Assembly: GCF_041929845.1 (NCBI RefSeq)
Contig: NZ_JBHEEH010000024.1
Coordinates: forward strand, 1 to 22,539
DNA: 22,539 nucleotides
Direction of reading: 5' to 3'
DNA from: Paenochrobactrum pullorum
GTDB lineage: Bacteria; Pseudomonadota; Alphaproteobacteria; Rhizobiales; Rhizobiaceae
Below the pieces are notes generated by a model. The model worked only from the letters and a program-made list of their open reading frames with translations. It did not search any database and had not been told where the DNA came from. Position numbers and translations under genes: made by a program. How positions within the stretch are numbered: the stretch's first letter is position 1; each line of letters starts with the position of its first letter. Below, piece by piece: positions 7,154 to 15,932 of this stretch.

Positions 7154-8086
7154 CTAAACTAGCTCGGTGCTGCCGTCTGCATGGAGACAAACGGTCGAAC
7201 CAACCTGCCTGTAAATAGTTGAGCCGGACGTGAAACGGCTTCGCAATTGCTGCACATGTGCATAATCAAGCAGTGAAAAACTAGCGGTCTCAGCGCCTCC
7301 GGCTGCTGCGAAACCCGCGCCAATCATTGCCCCTCCGACGTCCGTGAGAAAAAAGCGATCATGCAGGTCTTCGCCGCCTTGGATTTGCTCCCATTCGTAA
7401 AGCTCGACCGTAAATCCGGGAGGTATCGCGCCTGCAGTACGAGCCGCACTGTCTCGTGCGAGCATTTGAGTGGGTGGTCGCGAAGGGTGCGTACGAAAGT
7501 GTATTCTTAACGTCCTGGGAGACACGGGTATCGCCGCAAGCCCAGCAAGCAGAACCATAAGCGGGCTTTGATAGTCGCCATTTGACCCTCGCAGATCGAA
7601 AAACGGATCTACGAGATCGATCTCTCTTGCCGCCGCTGCAAGCATGATTAGTGGAGCAGCGATATCGGCTGGAACCCTTGTGATATCTTGGCTGAGAGGC
7701 GCTCTCATTAAAGGCTCAGCGTCCGCACAATCGTCAGGCTTCAGTACCTCACGGCATCCACTAGCGTCGGACTCGCAGATTATGGCTCGAGACGGTCGCT
7801 CGCCATGTTCCCGAAGTGCGTTGCCGATCCAATCTAATGCATGATCGTAATCTCGACAAAAATCCGCCACCTTATGCTTTTCGTTGCGTAGGCGCTCGAC
7901 AATGCTCAACATCCGCACCTCAGGAACCCCGGCGGCTTTTGCAGCTTGAACTACTTTCTTTTCCCATTTGCTGGGAAATCGAGAAATCAGCCGGCCCTTG
8001 TCCGACCCGAACCGATCAATTAGGTCCTTGAAGTTTTTCCAATCTGATCCAATTGCTTCCGGTTCTACCGCGTATTCCGCCAACAT
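7154..8086 (-). CDS. PLD-like protein with a single H-x-R-(x4)-D motif, last gene of the defence operon
   Basis: The 310-residue protein is not one I can place in a named family. Its C-terminal half resembles a phospholipase D-type nuclease fold: LVDPFFDLRG (158-167) precedes HDRFFLTD (His242, Arg244, Asp249), which has the HxKx4D spacing with Arg for Lys, followed by GGAMIGAGFA. A single motif would imply a homodimeric active site, as in Nuc-type enzymes. The N-terminal 130 residues are helical and of unknown role. The start overlaps the AAA ATPase stop (TAATG at 8088-8084), so the two are likely a coupled ATPase-effector pair. Arg in place of the catalytic Lys leaves activity uncertain; it could be a binding protein instead. 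Confidence 0.65.
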   Translation of the reverse strand: MLAEYAVEPEAIGSDWKNFKDLIDRFGSDKGRLISRFPSKWEKKVVQAAKAAGVPEVRMLSIVERLRNEKHKVADFCRDYDHALDWIGNALREHGERPSRAIICESDASGCREVLKPDDCADAEPLMRAPLSQDITRVPADIAAPLIMLAAAAREIDLVDPFFDLRGSNGDYQSPLMVLLAGLAAIPVSPRTLRIHFRTHPSRPPTQMLARDSAARTAGAIPPGFTVELYEWEQIQGGEDLHDRFFLTDVGGAMIGAGFAAAGGAETASFSLLDYAHVQQLRSRFTSGSTIYRQVGSTVCLHADGSTELV

Positions 8087-9776
8087 TAGAACAGTTCCTC
8101 CGCACGTTCCGCGAAGAACCCATTCGGCCAGCGGTCGGCAAAATCACCGTCACTGTCCACGCGAAGCTGGCGAAAGAGGACATCGTCCGGCGTGCTCTCG
8201 ACGTAAATCACGGAGAGATCGCTGGGCGTGAGCGAAATCACTCCCGGTGGTAGTTGACCCTCTGTGGTTTCCCGGACTCTTCTCAGCAGCCGCAGCATGA
8301 TGTGCTCGCTGTGGGTTTCGACCAGAAGCGTTTTGCCTGAACCGAAAGACTGTTCACCCGGCATCACCGCATGAATGAAAAGATCCCCAACTCCGACCTG
8401 AATTGCCGGATGGATGTGAAGCTCGGGCTGCTCAATTGCCAGGATTCCATCCCTGTCGCGAAGGCAAGCAACGATGACAGGGATCATCTGGGAGATGCCA
8501 ACACCCACATCGCTTGGGGCAACATTAATGAACTTCACCGCGTCACGCAAAACAATCTCGGTTCGCGTCCCCAGTTTCTGAAACTCTTCCTGCAGTTCTC
8601 CGATGTCGTCTTCGTTTATGCCACGCTTGAATAACTGATCGATACGGCTCGAGACCGGTATTTCCAAATATTCCGACTTCGCTATTTCGTAATTGGTCCC
8701 CAGACCGTCCTCACCACTGAGCCAGGCATTCACTTCGCTAAGCAATTTGCCCTTGGTGTCCGAATAGAGAAGGTCCCACGCTGCGAGCCCCTGTGCCCAA
8801 CGCCCCTCATCCGGTGAACCCTGGGGCCGGAAAGCCCTGGGTGGAATGCCCTTAGCGGACCGATATAGGTCATCTGCGAAAGGTAGTCGCGTGCAATGCG
8901 CAGTGGCCCAAGCAGCAACTCGTCGAGCAATGCAGACAGGTCGCGAACGCGAGGCGTGCTGCCCTCCAGTTCCAGCTTCTTCGGTTCCGGATCGCGCAGT
9001 TCCAAGGTCCAAGGCTTGTTGATATCCGGCAGAGCGCCAATGACGGATGCAGCAGCGATGCGAAACTCACTGACACGTTTCAAGTCCGTGGATCTGGCCA
9101 TGTCACGGGAAAGCTCCCAAATCTCGATACCCAGTTTGGTGCCAAGTGGGTCGTTCTCATTCTTGTCCTGAGAAGGCTCTTCATCGGCGTCCATATACTG
9201 CAGCAGCAGTGGATGCTGTAAGTTGAACTCGGTGAGCTGAGCCTGACCGGGCTGTGGAGGGGACTTGATCGTGGCGATTTGTTCACCGTCCATCTCGACA
9301 GTCAGAGCCGAAACGTAAGACGCATTGATCAGGTCGCTCCATTGAATCTGCAGGGAGACACCGATCTTCTGGACAACGGCATATTCCTTCAGATCGGTAT
9401 TCTCACCGACGATGTACCGGATGCGAAGATTCTCAAACTCTGGATCATCGAGCGAGTTTCCGTTGTTGATCGGCAGCCATTCGTTGCCCTGATCGTCCGA
9501 CAAATCGATGACCAATTTGATCGTCATCGACTTCGATAGATCATGATTGTGGATCAAGTTCTTGAAGCCGCCGAGATCAATCAGACCGCCCGCAATTGTC
9601 TGGTCCGGATCGGGGTTCTTCCTCTCCAGAATCTCGCGAACATAATGCAACGCTTGAAGGATAGTGCTCTTGCCCGCACTATTGGGGCCGAACAACAGCG
9701 TGATTGGGCGCAGCTCAATGACCTGCCTGACGCCAACACCCTTGAAATTTTCGATCTCGATCCGGCTCAGTCGCAT
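8086..9776 (-). pseudogene. AAA ATPase, OLD/ABC-like with DUF3696-type C-terminus, frameshifted
   Basis: The first frame (9776 to about 8847) starts MRLSRIEIENFKGV and has Walker A GPNSAGKST (30-38). The second frame (about 8846-8086) carries AIEQPELHIHP (Walker B/signature region), LLVETHSEHIMLRLLRR, and the C-terminal WPNGFF, ERAEELF typical of DUF3696 ATPases. One missing base near 8847 reconciles them: the text PLRA passes directly into IPPRAFRPQG. The intact form would be about 562 residues. Such ATPases often control nuclease effectors in defence systems (family knowledge); the PLD-like gene overlaps this stop by one base. The rest of the sequence is unmutated, so the shift is recent or a sequencing error. 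The gene follows the EVE fusion after 14 bases. Confidence 0.8.
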
Positions 9777-9790
9777 GACAATCTCATTTG

Positions 9791-10774
9791 CTATTTCACT
9801 CCTTTAGCCTTGCCGGCCGCAGCGAGAATTTTCGGTATCTTGGAAAAACAGAAGGTTTGGAAAGCCCGCTCCATCGCGGACCACTCGCCAGTGTAGAACT
9901 CGCCCGCCTGAGACGTGAATTCCATGGCAAAACTCTCCTTTAACTCGGTCTCGTGGTTATGAGCGGTTTCGCCGTCTTCAAATGGCTGGTTATGTTTAAG
10001 TTCCCACCGGCAAACTGCGCACACTGGAAAACCGCCATTGACTTCTTTCAAACGCCGGTTCGGATCATTCGATCTGCCGACCTTCACCAGAGCCTTGCCG
10101 ACATGGGGGCCCGCTTTTCCAAGCAGCGCTTCCGCATTGGCTGACAATTTCATCAGGTAGAGGTAGTTCTCGCCATCTTCATGCGTTGAGGTGCTGTCCC
10201 CGAAGCTCGGAAGAATACCCTTTGATGGCGTGAGCACATCATCCATGTAGGCGCTGACGAGGTCATCCGCCGCGATGGCCGGTTCACCAAAGACATTCAC
10301 CTGCCGGACGTGATGACTGAGCGCCCAGCGCTTTTCGTCCGGTTCTAGCAGGACGGCTTTGGTCGTCCTCTCAAACCGCTTTTTCTGATCATACGCTTTG
10401 GGAGCAATGGTCTTGATGTGAACCCGGTTCGAGATGCGCCAAGCACGGACAACTTTTATTCCATAGGTCCACCGGTCCTGAAAGCCATGATCTAGCTTCC
10501 ATATTTTTGATTCTTCATTCTGGCGGTCCACGTCATGGCATCGCTCCCGCACAACCTCCATGAACCCGAAGGCCTGCCTCTGCAGATCGGCGTCGGTGAG
10601 AGAGTCCACAGCGCCATAAATGAGGACAAGATCACCGTCCTTCATCTTGCTCAGCATGTCTTCGCGCTGGGCTTCGTGCGTGAAGCCGATATATCCAGCC
10701 TCTTCCGGGTTGAAGCCGTAGAAGGCGCGCACCCAAACCTGGCGGTTTTCACGAGTGATCTTGTCCAGCCTCAT
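9791..10774 (-). CDS. EVE/PUA-like domain fused to GIY-YIG (T5orf172/Mug113-like) nuclease
   Basis: The 327-residue fusion starts at the ATG at 10774, which overlaps the upstream stop (ATGA); a GTG at 10780 is an alternative. Residues of about 10-165 look like a PUA-superfamily (EVE/ASCH) reader: MKDGDLVLIYG (44-54) then AFGFMEVVRER. Residues of about 200-300 match the divergent GIY-YIG class: ENYLYLMKLS, then VKVGRSNDPNRRLKEV (230-245), an ETELKESF segment with a candidate catalytic Glu, and GEFYTGEW. EVE-type domains can read modified bases, and EVE-nuclease fusions are proposed or known modification-dependent restriction enzymes, so this protein may cut phage DNA with modified bases. The EVE call is by pattern only. 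The GIY-YIG call is firmer. Confidence 0.7.
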   Translation of the reverse strand: MRLDKITRENRQVWVRAFYGFNPEEAGYIGFTHEAQREDMLSKMKDGDLVLIYGAVDSLTDADLQRQAFGFMEVVRERCHDVDRQNEESKIWKLDHGFQDRWTYGIKVVRAWRISNRVHIKTIAPKAYDQKKRFERTTKAVLLEPDEKRWALSHHVRQVNVFGEPAIAADDLVSAYMDDVLTPSKGILPSFGDSTSTHEDGENYLYLMKLSANAEALLGKAGPHVGKALVKVGRSNDPNRRLKEVNGGFPVCAVCRWELKHNQPFEDGETAHNHETELKESFAMEFTSQAGEFYTGEWSAMERAFQTFCFSKIPKILAAAGKAKGVK

Positions 10775-11799
10775 CCCCACACCCTTGCCGTGCCAACGTC
10801 AAAGAAGTGGACATTGAGCTTGTTCTTCCTGCCAGATTCAGCGCGGAAGTCCATGAAGCTGAATGCCTTGGTGATGATCCGCTTGTTGTCTGCAGAGTTG
10901 GGATCGCCATAAAGGCCAACGCAGAGATCGGTGACCTTGCCCTCCGGGATTTTCTTCAGAACGTGATCGTCATTGTCATCGAACGAATGTCCGAAGACAA
11001 ACAGCGATCCGCCTATGCTGGAGAAGCTCCTCAGCGCCTTGTGCAGGTAGGCGCTGTGCAGAATCTTGTCGAGCTTGTCCTGGCTATGTCCCTCCGCGAC
11101 GAAGAGGGGGTACTTCTCCTCATCGAGCGCGCAGCGAACCTGTTCGACAATCGGAATATCGGTCTTTGACCACGTGTATTTGGTGATCTCGTACCCGGCG
11201 TCGAAGATGTGCAAGGCACCGTGTAAGAAATGCACGGTCGGAGAGTTACTGTCCTGCCAGGAAACATAGGGAGCACCCTCGTTTCCTTCAGGATGACGGA
11301 ACCCGTCATCGCATCGGATGTGAAGCTCATCGACTTCATCATGCTTCAGCGCCCAGTAAAGTAGCACATCGTAATTCAGCGTGTAGATATGTTCGAAACG
11401 GGAGAGGAATGCGCGACAGGCGGCATACTGCTCATTTGTGATGTCATAGGGCCGGTCCGGATGATTCCGAGCAATAGCTTCGGCAAGGATGGTTTTGATC
11501 AAGGCTGCGTCCCTCTCGATCTGTTCGACAAGTTCCGGCGAGGTGTCCTTGTAACACTTCAAGACCTTGGCCATGTCGACGAGTAGCCGGATCACGGCCT
11601 CGAAATCCTGTGTCGAGAGCGCCTTGAAGACTTCGGCGGCGTTAGGGACAGTGGAAAAGTCGGCCTTGCTATAAAGTGAACCGTAGCTGAAAATGTCCGG
11701 CTTCAAGGCAATGCTAAAACCGTTACCAAGCAGGATGTGTTTCCTGTCTCCTGCCATCTTCAGGCATTTTTCAAAGCTGTAGATCGGGATCTCACTCAT
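10771..11799 (-). CDS. DUF4917 family protein, SIR2-like fold
   Basis: The 342-residue protein matches the DUF4917 pattern: HILLGNGFSIAL (21-32), YTLNYDVLLYW (139-149) and VHFLHGALHIFD (189-200). Later comes LFVFGHSFDDNDDH. These correspond in order to the SIR2 nucleotide-binding GxGxS, TxNxD and His-Gly motifs. SIR2-like proteins in anti-phage systems (ThsA, DSR, Avs/SIR2-STAND) commonly deplete NAD+ to abort infection; whether DUF4917 is an NADase is inference. It overlaps the GIY-YIG gene by 8 bases and the EVE fusion by 4, so it is part of the same transcript. It may act as a toxic effector when restriction fails. No transmembrane segment is seen. Confidence 0.75.
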   Translation of the reverse strand: MSEIPIYSFEKCLKMAGDRKHILLGNGFSIALKPDIFSYGSLYSKADFSTVPNAAEVFKALSTQDFEAVIRLLVDMAKVLKCYKDTSPELVEQIERDAALIKTILAEAIARNHPDRPYDITNEQYAACRAFLSRFEHIYTLNYDVLLYWALKHDEVDELHIRCDDGFRHPEGNEGAPYVSWQDSNSPTVHFLHGALHIFDAGYEITKYTWSKTDIPIVEQVRCALDEEKYPLFVAEGHSQDKLDKILHSAYLHKALRSFSSIGGSLFVFGHSFDDNDDHVLKKIPEGKVTDLCVGLYGDPNSADNKRIITKAFSFMDFRAESGRKNKLNVHFFDVGTARVWG

Positions 11800-12307
11800 T
11801 GACTGCCCCTCCCTTCAGCTTGGGGAAGTTGGCGGAAAACGCTGCCAGCACATCCCGCCATGTGTCCGGATCAGGTTGCGCTTTGCTGCGCACCAGGTTC
11901 AGAACGTCATAGCCGGCATCAGCCAATGCGTTGCGCAAGTCTCGCTCCAGCGCCGCCATGCGGTCGCGAACGGGCTTGTGCAGTTCCATCTGCTCGCCGT
12001 GTTCTTGCTCCTCGGTTTTCCCAATCTCGGGGAAAATCGGCCCATAGGATACCAGATCGAACTGGGCACATTGCTCCGGTTCGATGCCTTGTTCTGTCAG
12101 CAAGCGGCGAAGACTGTTTGATGCCTTTATGAAGCCGAGGTGTTGGCCCATCCGCGTGTAGGGCGCAGTGGCATAGGGGCTGCTGTTGTCCCCGGTGCGA
12201 CCAACATAAAGGCGCTCACCCCTCAGCGTATCAATCCGCCAAACATAGAGCCAGAACCCGCGTTGAAGCATCGGGCCAGGAAGGGTGAGCGTGTGGAGTT
12301 CAGCCAT
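11792..12307 (-). CDS. Small GIY-YIG-like nuclease
   Basis: The 171-residue protein shows a GIY-YIG-like layout: FWLYVWRID (18-26), RLYVGRTGDN (32-41) and a possible catalytic Arg in PYTRMGQHLG (49-58). Glutamates near 99-109 are candidates for metal binding. The family makes single-strand or double-strand cuts in homing, repair and restriction enzymes; the target here is unknown. I chose the ATG at 12307 over a GTG at 12310 because AGGTGG lies at a suitable distance, overlapping the upstream stop. The gap to the DUF91/DUF5655 gene is about 10 bases. It differs in subtype from the fused GIY-YIG nuclease two genes later, so this is not a simple tandem duplication. Confidence 0.7.
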   Translation of the reverse strand: MAELHTLTLPGPMLQRGFWLYVWRIDTLRGERLYVGRTGDNSSPYATAPYTRMGQHLGFIKASNSLRRLLTEQGIEPEQCAQFDLVSYGPIFPEIGKTEEQEHGEQMELHKPVRDRMAALERDLRNALADAGYDVLNLVRSKAQPDPDTWRDVLAAFSANFPKLKGGAVNE

Positions 12308-12316
12308 CACACCACC

Positions 12317-13246
12317 TCACGCATTTTCATAGCTGCGGTCGAACAGCGGCTTGGCCTTTTCGAAATCGTCCATCGAGCGGATGGTGATTTCCAGATCGCC
12401 GGTGCCAAAATGGCCGATAGTGCGCACGTCGCGGGTAAATCCGTCTTCCAGCGTGATGGTGTCGGGATCGACCTTCACATGGACGATCAGCTTGCGCTCC
12501 TGGGTCTTGATCTCGACACAGGCGAAATTCTTGATCCGTTTGAAGGCGAAATAGAACCGCAGAGCCTTGAACTGGACATCGTCGCCCAGCCCTTCCAGAT
12601 GCTCCTTCACTGTGTCGAAAAGGTTGCGCAGTGCGGCATCCGCCTTGTCGAGGGATTGGGAGATGGTCGTGTATTTGATCTTCTGCCCGGTCCCGGCTTC
12701 GGTCTCCGATTTGTCGCTGGCGACCGTGCCATTCAGCGGGGCGGAAACGGCATTGACCTGTTCGAGCAGCAGCAGGTCGTCATCGAACTTCACATAGCGG
12801 ATGAGTTCGATGTTGCGGTTCATCTGCTTGATGGCGTGCTCGTCATAGCGGGAAAAATCACCGGCGATGCAGATCAGGCGCGGCGATGACCACTCGACCG
12901 ATTGCGCGGCCTTCTCGCCGAATTTCTTCAGCACCAGCATCTCGAAATCGCCGCGATGCGTCACAAGCCAGTCGAGATAGAACAGGCCCTGGTTGATGAC
13001 GTTCATGTTGGAGGAACGCTTGTATTCGATGATGACGGGGCAGGAATTCTCATCAATGCCGAGCGTGTCCATCCGCCCGCCATGGTCGCGGCCGGTGGAA
13101 AACTCCGACGCCAGGAAGCGGACGCCGAGAAAGGTCTCCAGGTTCTGCTCGATCAACGTCTGCAGCGATTTTTCCAGCGCCAGCGAGGTGCCATGAACTT
13201 CGCAGACATCCGTGCCAACGATCCGGAAGAGTTTCAGATCGCTCAT
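12317..13246 (-). CDS. PD-(D/E)XK nuclease-like protein with C-terminal DUF5655
   Basis: The 309-residue protein has an N-terminal DUF91/NucS-like nuclease fold: ALEKSLQTLIEQNLETFLG, then RMDTLGIDENSCPVIIEYK with Asp60, Glu74 and Lys76 forming D-x13-E-x-K. The C-terminal part (about 190-309) reads as DUF5655: FKALRFYFAFKRIKNFACVEI and DGFTRDVRTIGHFGTGDLEI. Such proteins are often found beside type I restriction genes, but their role is not established. The start overlaps the hsdS stop (ATGA, 13246-13243), making it the first accessory gene after the type I core. It could degrade DNA independently or modulate the restriction complex. Confidence 0.8.
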   Translation of the reverse strand: MSDLKLFRIVGTDVCEVHGTSLALEKSLQTLIEQNLETFLGVRFLASEFSTGRDHGGRMDTLGIDENSCPVIIEYKRSSNMNVINQGLFYLDWLVTHRGDFEMLVLKKFGEKAAQSVEWSSPRLICIAGDFSRYDEHAIKQMNRNIELIRYVKFDDDLLLLEQVNAVSAPLNGTVASDKSETEAGTGQKIKYTTISQSLDKADAALRNLFDTVKEHLEGLGDDVQFKALRFYFAFKRIKNFACVEIKTQERKLIVHVKVDPDTITLEDGFTRDVRTIGHFGTGDLEITIRSMDDFEKAKPLFDRSYENA

Positions 13247-14415
13247 AGCTCCCCCCGGAATGCTCGTTGTGAAAGAGAGGCGAATAATTCGGTTCCATCG
13301 CCGAGCTCGGCACTAATTTGTTTTCTGTGTTTCGACACGCTGCGAAGCGCTTCGGCGAACCTCTGTTGGAGTTTCATTGGGGGCTTCGGAAGAACAAGTT
13401 GCTTGATAATCCCGAGATTCAGTCCATCCATGATCGCGCCTTTGTTGTGCTGTTTGATCTGGCGGATGATCATCGGATCGGAGTGGATTGCGAAGGACAG
13501 CACTTCGGGCAAAATCTTGGATGTGTCGCAAGTTATTGAAGCAAGATGCTTCGTTGTGATTGCTTCTGGAATGTCGTCCTGGACAACCGCTGACCTTCCC
13601 GTGGTCCCCATGATCGTGATGATCACGTCACCAGGAAAAACTCGATACCGGCGCAACTCTTCGTACTTCTCTTCGGTGATGAACCGGCGCTGTCCCCACG
13701 CGAATTGGTTTTGCACAGCATTGTCGATTCCCAGAACTGCGACCCCTTCGTCGACGAACTCGCTGTGAAGAAGCGCGCTGCCAAAAGGACCTGATCTGAT
13801 TGCGCCCTTCTTGTCCTGCGCAAGCTTCTCGATTGTTTCAGGCATCCACTCAGCGTAAGCGGGATTGCGGTGCCCAACCAAATGCACATAGGCCGACTTC
13901 AGAAAATCATCGGCGAGGTCGAGGGCCTGCTGGCGTTTGCGGCGGATGGCATCGGCCTTGTCGAGGATTGCCGCAATCCGGCGTTGTTCGTCTCGATGAA
14001 TTTTCGGGAATACGATCTCTTCGAGTTTAGCCTTGTCGACGTGAGGAATTGTTGCACCGCGAGCTTGCGCCTGATCGTTCAGTTCTTGGAATTTTGATCC
14101 TAGCAACCGGCCAAGAAATCTGGGTTCCCATTTTTCAGGTTGCTTCAGGCGCATCCGGGCCACTGTGCTGCCGATCGCCCCTTTCACTCCGTAGCCAACA
14201 GTTCCAGCATTCGCCCCGTCCCAAACGATACAAAGGTCGTCTTCCGTTACCTCGACTGCCTTGGGATCAATTACATACTTTGAAGGCCGGGTTCCCCTGA
14301 CCTCATCAATTTGAATATAGGGCAATGTGCCAGCATTCGGCTCATCGATGACCTTTGCCGCCTTTTTGCCTTTGCTGATTTTGAAGACTTGCCCAAGCTG
14401 CTCAGTCGCAGTCAT
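13243..14415 (-). CDS. hsdS: Type I restriction-modification specificity subunit HsdS
   Basis: HsdS chooses the bipartite DNA target for both methylation and restriction. The 390 residues have two target-recognition domains (about 5-135 and 190-345) separated by helical conserved region 1 (PKIHRDEQRRIAAILDKADA, about 137-176). Near 350-390 the second conserved region follows (LQQRFAEALRSVSKHRKQ). Each recognition domain has the usual VWDG or IMGTTGRS turn and IPHVDK or MDGLNLGIIK end motif. The length is normal and it is not a half-gene. The start overlaps the hsdM stop by 4 bases. The recognition sequence cannot be read from the protein by eye. Confidence 0.93.
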   Translation of the reverse strand: MTATEQLGQVFKISKGKKAAKVIDEPNAGTLPYIQIDEVRGTRPSKYVIDPKAVEVTEDDLCIVWDGANAGTVGYGVKGAIGSTVARMRLKQPEKWEPRFLGRLLGSKFQELNDQAQARGATIPHVDKAKLEEIVFPKIHRDEQRRIAAILDKADAIRRKRQQALDLADDFLKSAYVHLVGHRNPAYAEWMPETIEKLAQDKKGAIRSGPFGSALLHSEFVDEGVAVLGIDNAVQNQFAWGQRRFITEEKYEELRRYRVFPGDVIITIMGTTGRSAVVQDDIPEAITTKHLASITCDTSKILPEVLSFAIHSDPMIIRQIKQHNKGAIMDGLNLGIIKQLVLPKPPMKLQQRFAEALRSVSKHRKQISAELGDGTELFASLSQRAFRGEL

Positions 14416-15932
14416 CCCAACATCCCCTCAAGTTCGGCGAGGTCTTTGGCGATGTCGTCATTCAGAGTCTTCATCCGCTCTAGGATGAGCTTCGGCGGAT
14501 CGTATTTCTGCTCCTCATAGATGCGCTCCTTATATTTGGAGAGCGAGAGGTCGTAATTCGCTTCTCGGATGTCATTGGCCGGAACAAAGAAGGCCTTTTG
14601 CGTCCGGTCCGTGTCGCGTTTCGGATCGCGGTCCCGCCACGCCGCGATGCAATTGGGCAGGTCATTTGCCTCGATCGGATCGCGCTTGTCGTCGAGTGAG
14701 AAACCGTCCGCCTCCACATCGTAGAAAAAGACATCATCGGTGCGCCCGCCTTTGGTGAAGACCAAGATGCCGGTGGACACACCCGCATAGGGCTTGAACA
14801 CGCCCGACGGCAGCGAGATCACAGCTTCCAGCTGGTTGTGGTCGAGCAGGAGCTTTCTCAGCGCCACATGGGCGGTGGACGAGCCGAAAAGCACGCCATC
14901 GGGCACAATGGTGGCTGAGCGCCCGCCGGTTTTCAGCATGCGCAGGATCAGCACCAGGAACAGCAGTTCCGTCTTCTTCGTCTTCACCTGCCGCAGAAGC
15001 CCGGCATGGACATCCTCGAAATCGAGCGAACCCTTGAAGGGCGGATTGGCGAGGACAATGTCGAAGCCTTGGCTGGCGGATTTGGGAAAGCGCTCCGGGA
15101 AGCTGTTGCTCAGCGTGTCCTGGTAATGGATGTCGGGATTGTCGACGCCATGCAGCATCATGTTCATGGCGGCAATGCGCAGCATGGTGGCGTCGAAATC
15201 GAAGCCGTGGAACATGTCGTTGCGGATGTGGTTCCAATGGTCTTCGAGCAGATCACCAGTGAAAATCTTCTCGGTCTTACCGGTTTCGGGATCGGTCTCC
15301 TCGATCACCGCCTCGGGTGAGGTGTGGTTTTCGAGAAGATAGTTCATCGTCTCGACCAGAAAGCCGCCTGTGCCGCAGGCCGGATCGGACATCACGTCGG
15401 TGGGATTTGGCTCCAGCATATCCACCATCAGGCGGATGATGTGACGTGGCGTACGGAACTGGCCGTTGATACCCGCCGTGGTCAGCTTGCCGAGCAGGTA
15501 TTCATAGAGGTCGCCCTTGGTATCGCCCACCGTCAGCGGCAGGTCGTTGATCATGTTGACGGCCTTCACCAGAAGGCTGGGCTTCTGGATCATCAGCTGG
15601 GCGTCCTTCATGAACTCGGCGAAGGTAGTGCCGACGGAAGCCTTGCGGAAATGCGGGAAGACCCGGTCACGCACCAGCGGCAGCATCTCGTCAGCGCCCA
15701 AATGGCGGAACTGCGACCAGCGCAGCTCCTGCTCGTCCGCCGAGAACCGGCGCTTGAACTCCGTACCGCTGCGCCTCATGCGGTTTTCGTCACGGGCCTC
15801 GTTCACGTCGAGCAGGCGCACGAAAATCAGGAAGGTGATCTGCTCGATTACCGTCAGCGGGTTGGTGATGCCGCCGGTCCAGAACTCGGTCCAGAGCGCA
15901 TCGATCTTCTTTTTAAGTTCACCGGTGACCAT
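14412..15932 (-). CDS. hsdM: Type I restriction-modification DNA methyltransferase HsdM
   Basis: HsdM transfers a methyl group from S-adenosylmethionine to adenine N6 in the HsdS-defined site. The 506 residues have the N-terminal HsdM helical domain (about 5-130), SAM motif DPACGTGGF (183-191) and catalytic NPPF (296-299), followed by conserved motifs such as FGSSTAHVALRKLLLD and PYAGVSTGILVF. The start overlaps the hsdR stop by one base. Length and motifs indicate an active enzyme. Since it lies downstream of hsdR in the same transcript, a silenced operon would reduce methylation and restriction together. Confidence 0.95.
   Translation of the reverse strand: MVTGELKKKIDALWTEFWTGGITNPLTVIEQITFLIFVRLLDVNEARDENRMRRSGTEFKRRFSADEQELRWSQFRHLGADEMLPLVRDRVFPHFRKASVGTTFAEFMKDAQLMIQKPSLLVKAVNMINDLPLTVGDTKGDLYEYLLGKLTTAGINGQFRTPRHIIRLMVDMLEPNPTDVMSDPACGTGGFLVETMNYLLENHTSPEAVIEETDPETGKTEKIFTGDLLEDHWNHIRNDMFHGFDFDATMLRIAAMNMMLHGVDNPDIHYQDTLSNSFPERFPKSASQGFDIVLANPPFKGSLDFEDVHAGLLRQVKTKKTELLFLVLILRMLKTGGRSATIVPDGVLFGSSTAHVALRKLLLDHNQLEAVISLPSGVFKPYAGVSTGILVFTKGGRTDDVFFYDVEADGFSLDDKRDPIEANDLPNCIAAWRDRDPKRDTDRTQKAFFVPANDIREANYDLSLSKYKERIYEEQKYDPPKLILERMKTLNDDIAKDLAELEGMLG

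Noticed and set aside
12140..12889. Long plus-strand open frame (249 codons)
   Set aside because: It is antisense to the DUF91/DUF5655 gene and the small GIY-YIG gene, both with clear motifs; long antisense frames are expected in GC-rich codon-biased DNA.
12902..13768. Plus-strand open frame of 288 codons
   Set aside because: Antisense to the DUF91/DUF5655 gene and hsdS, with no recognisable domain and no ribosome site tied to an operon.
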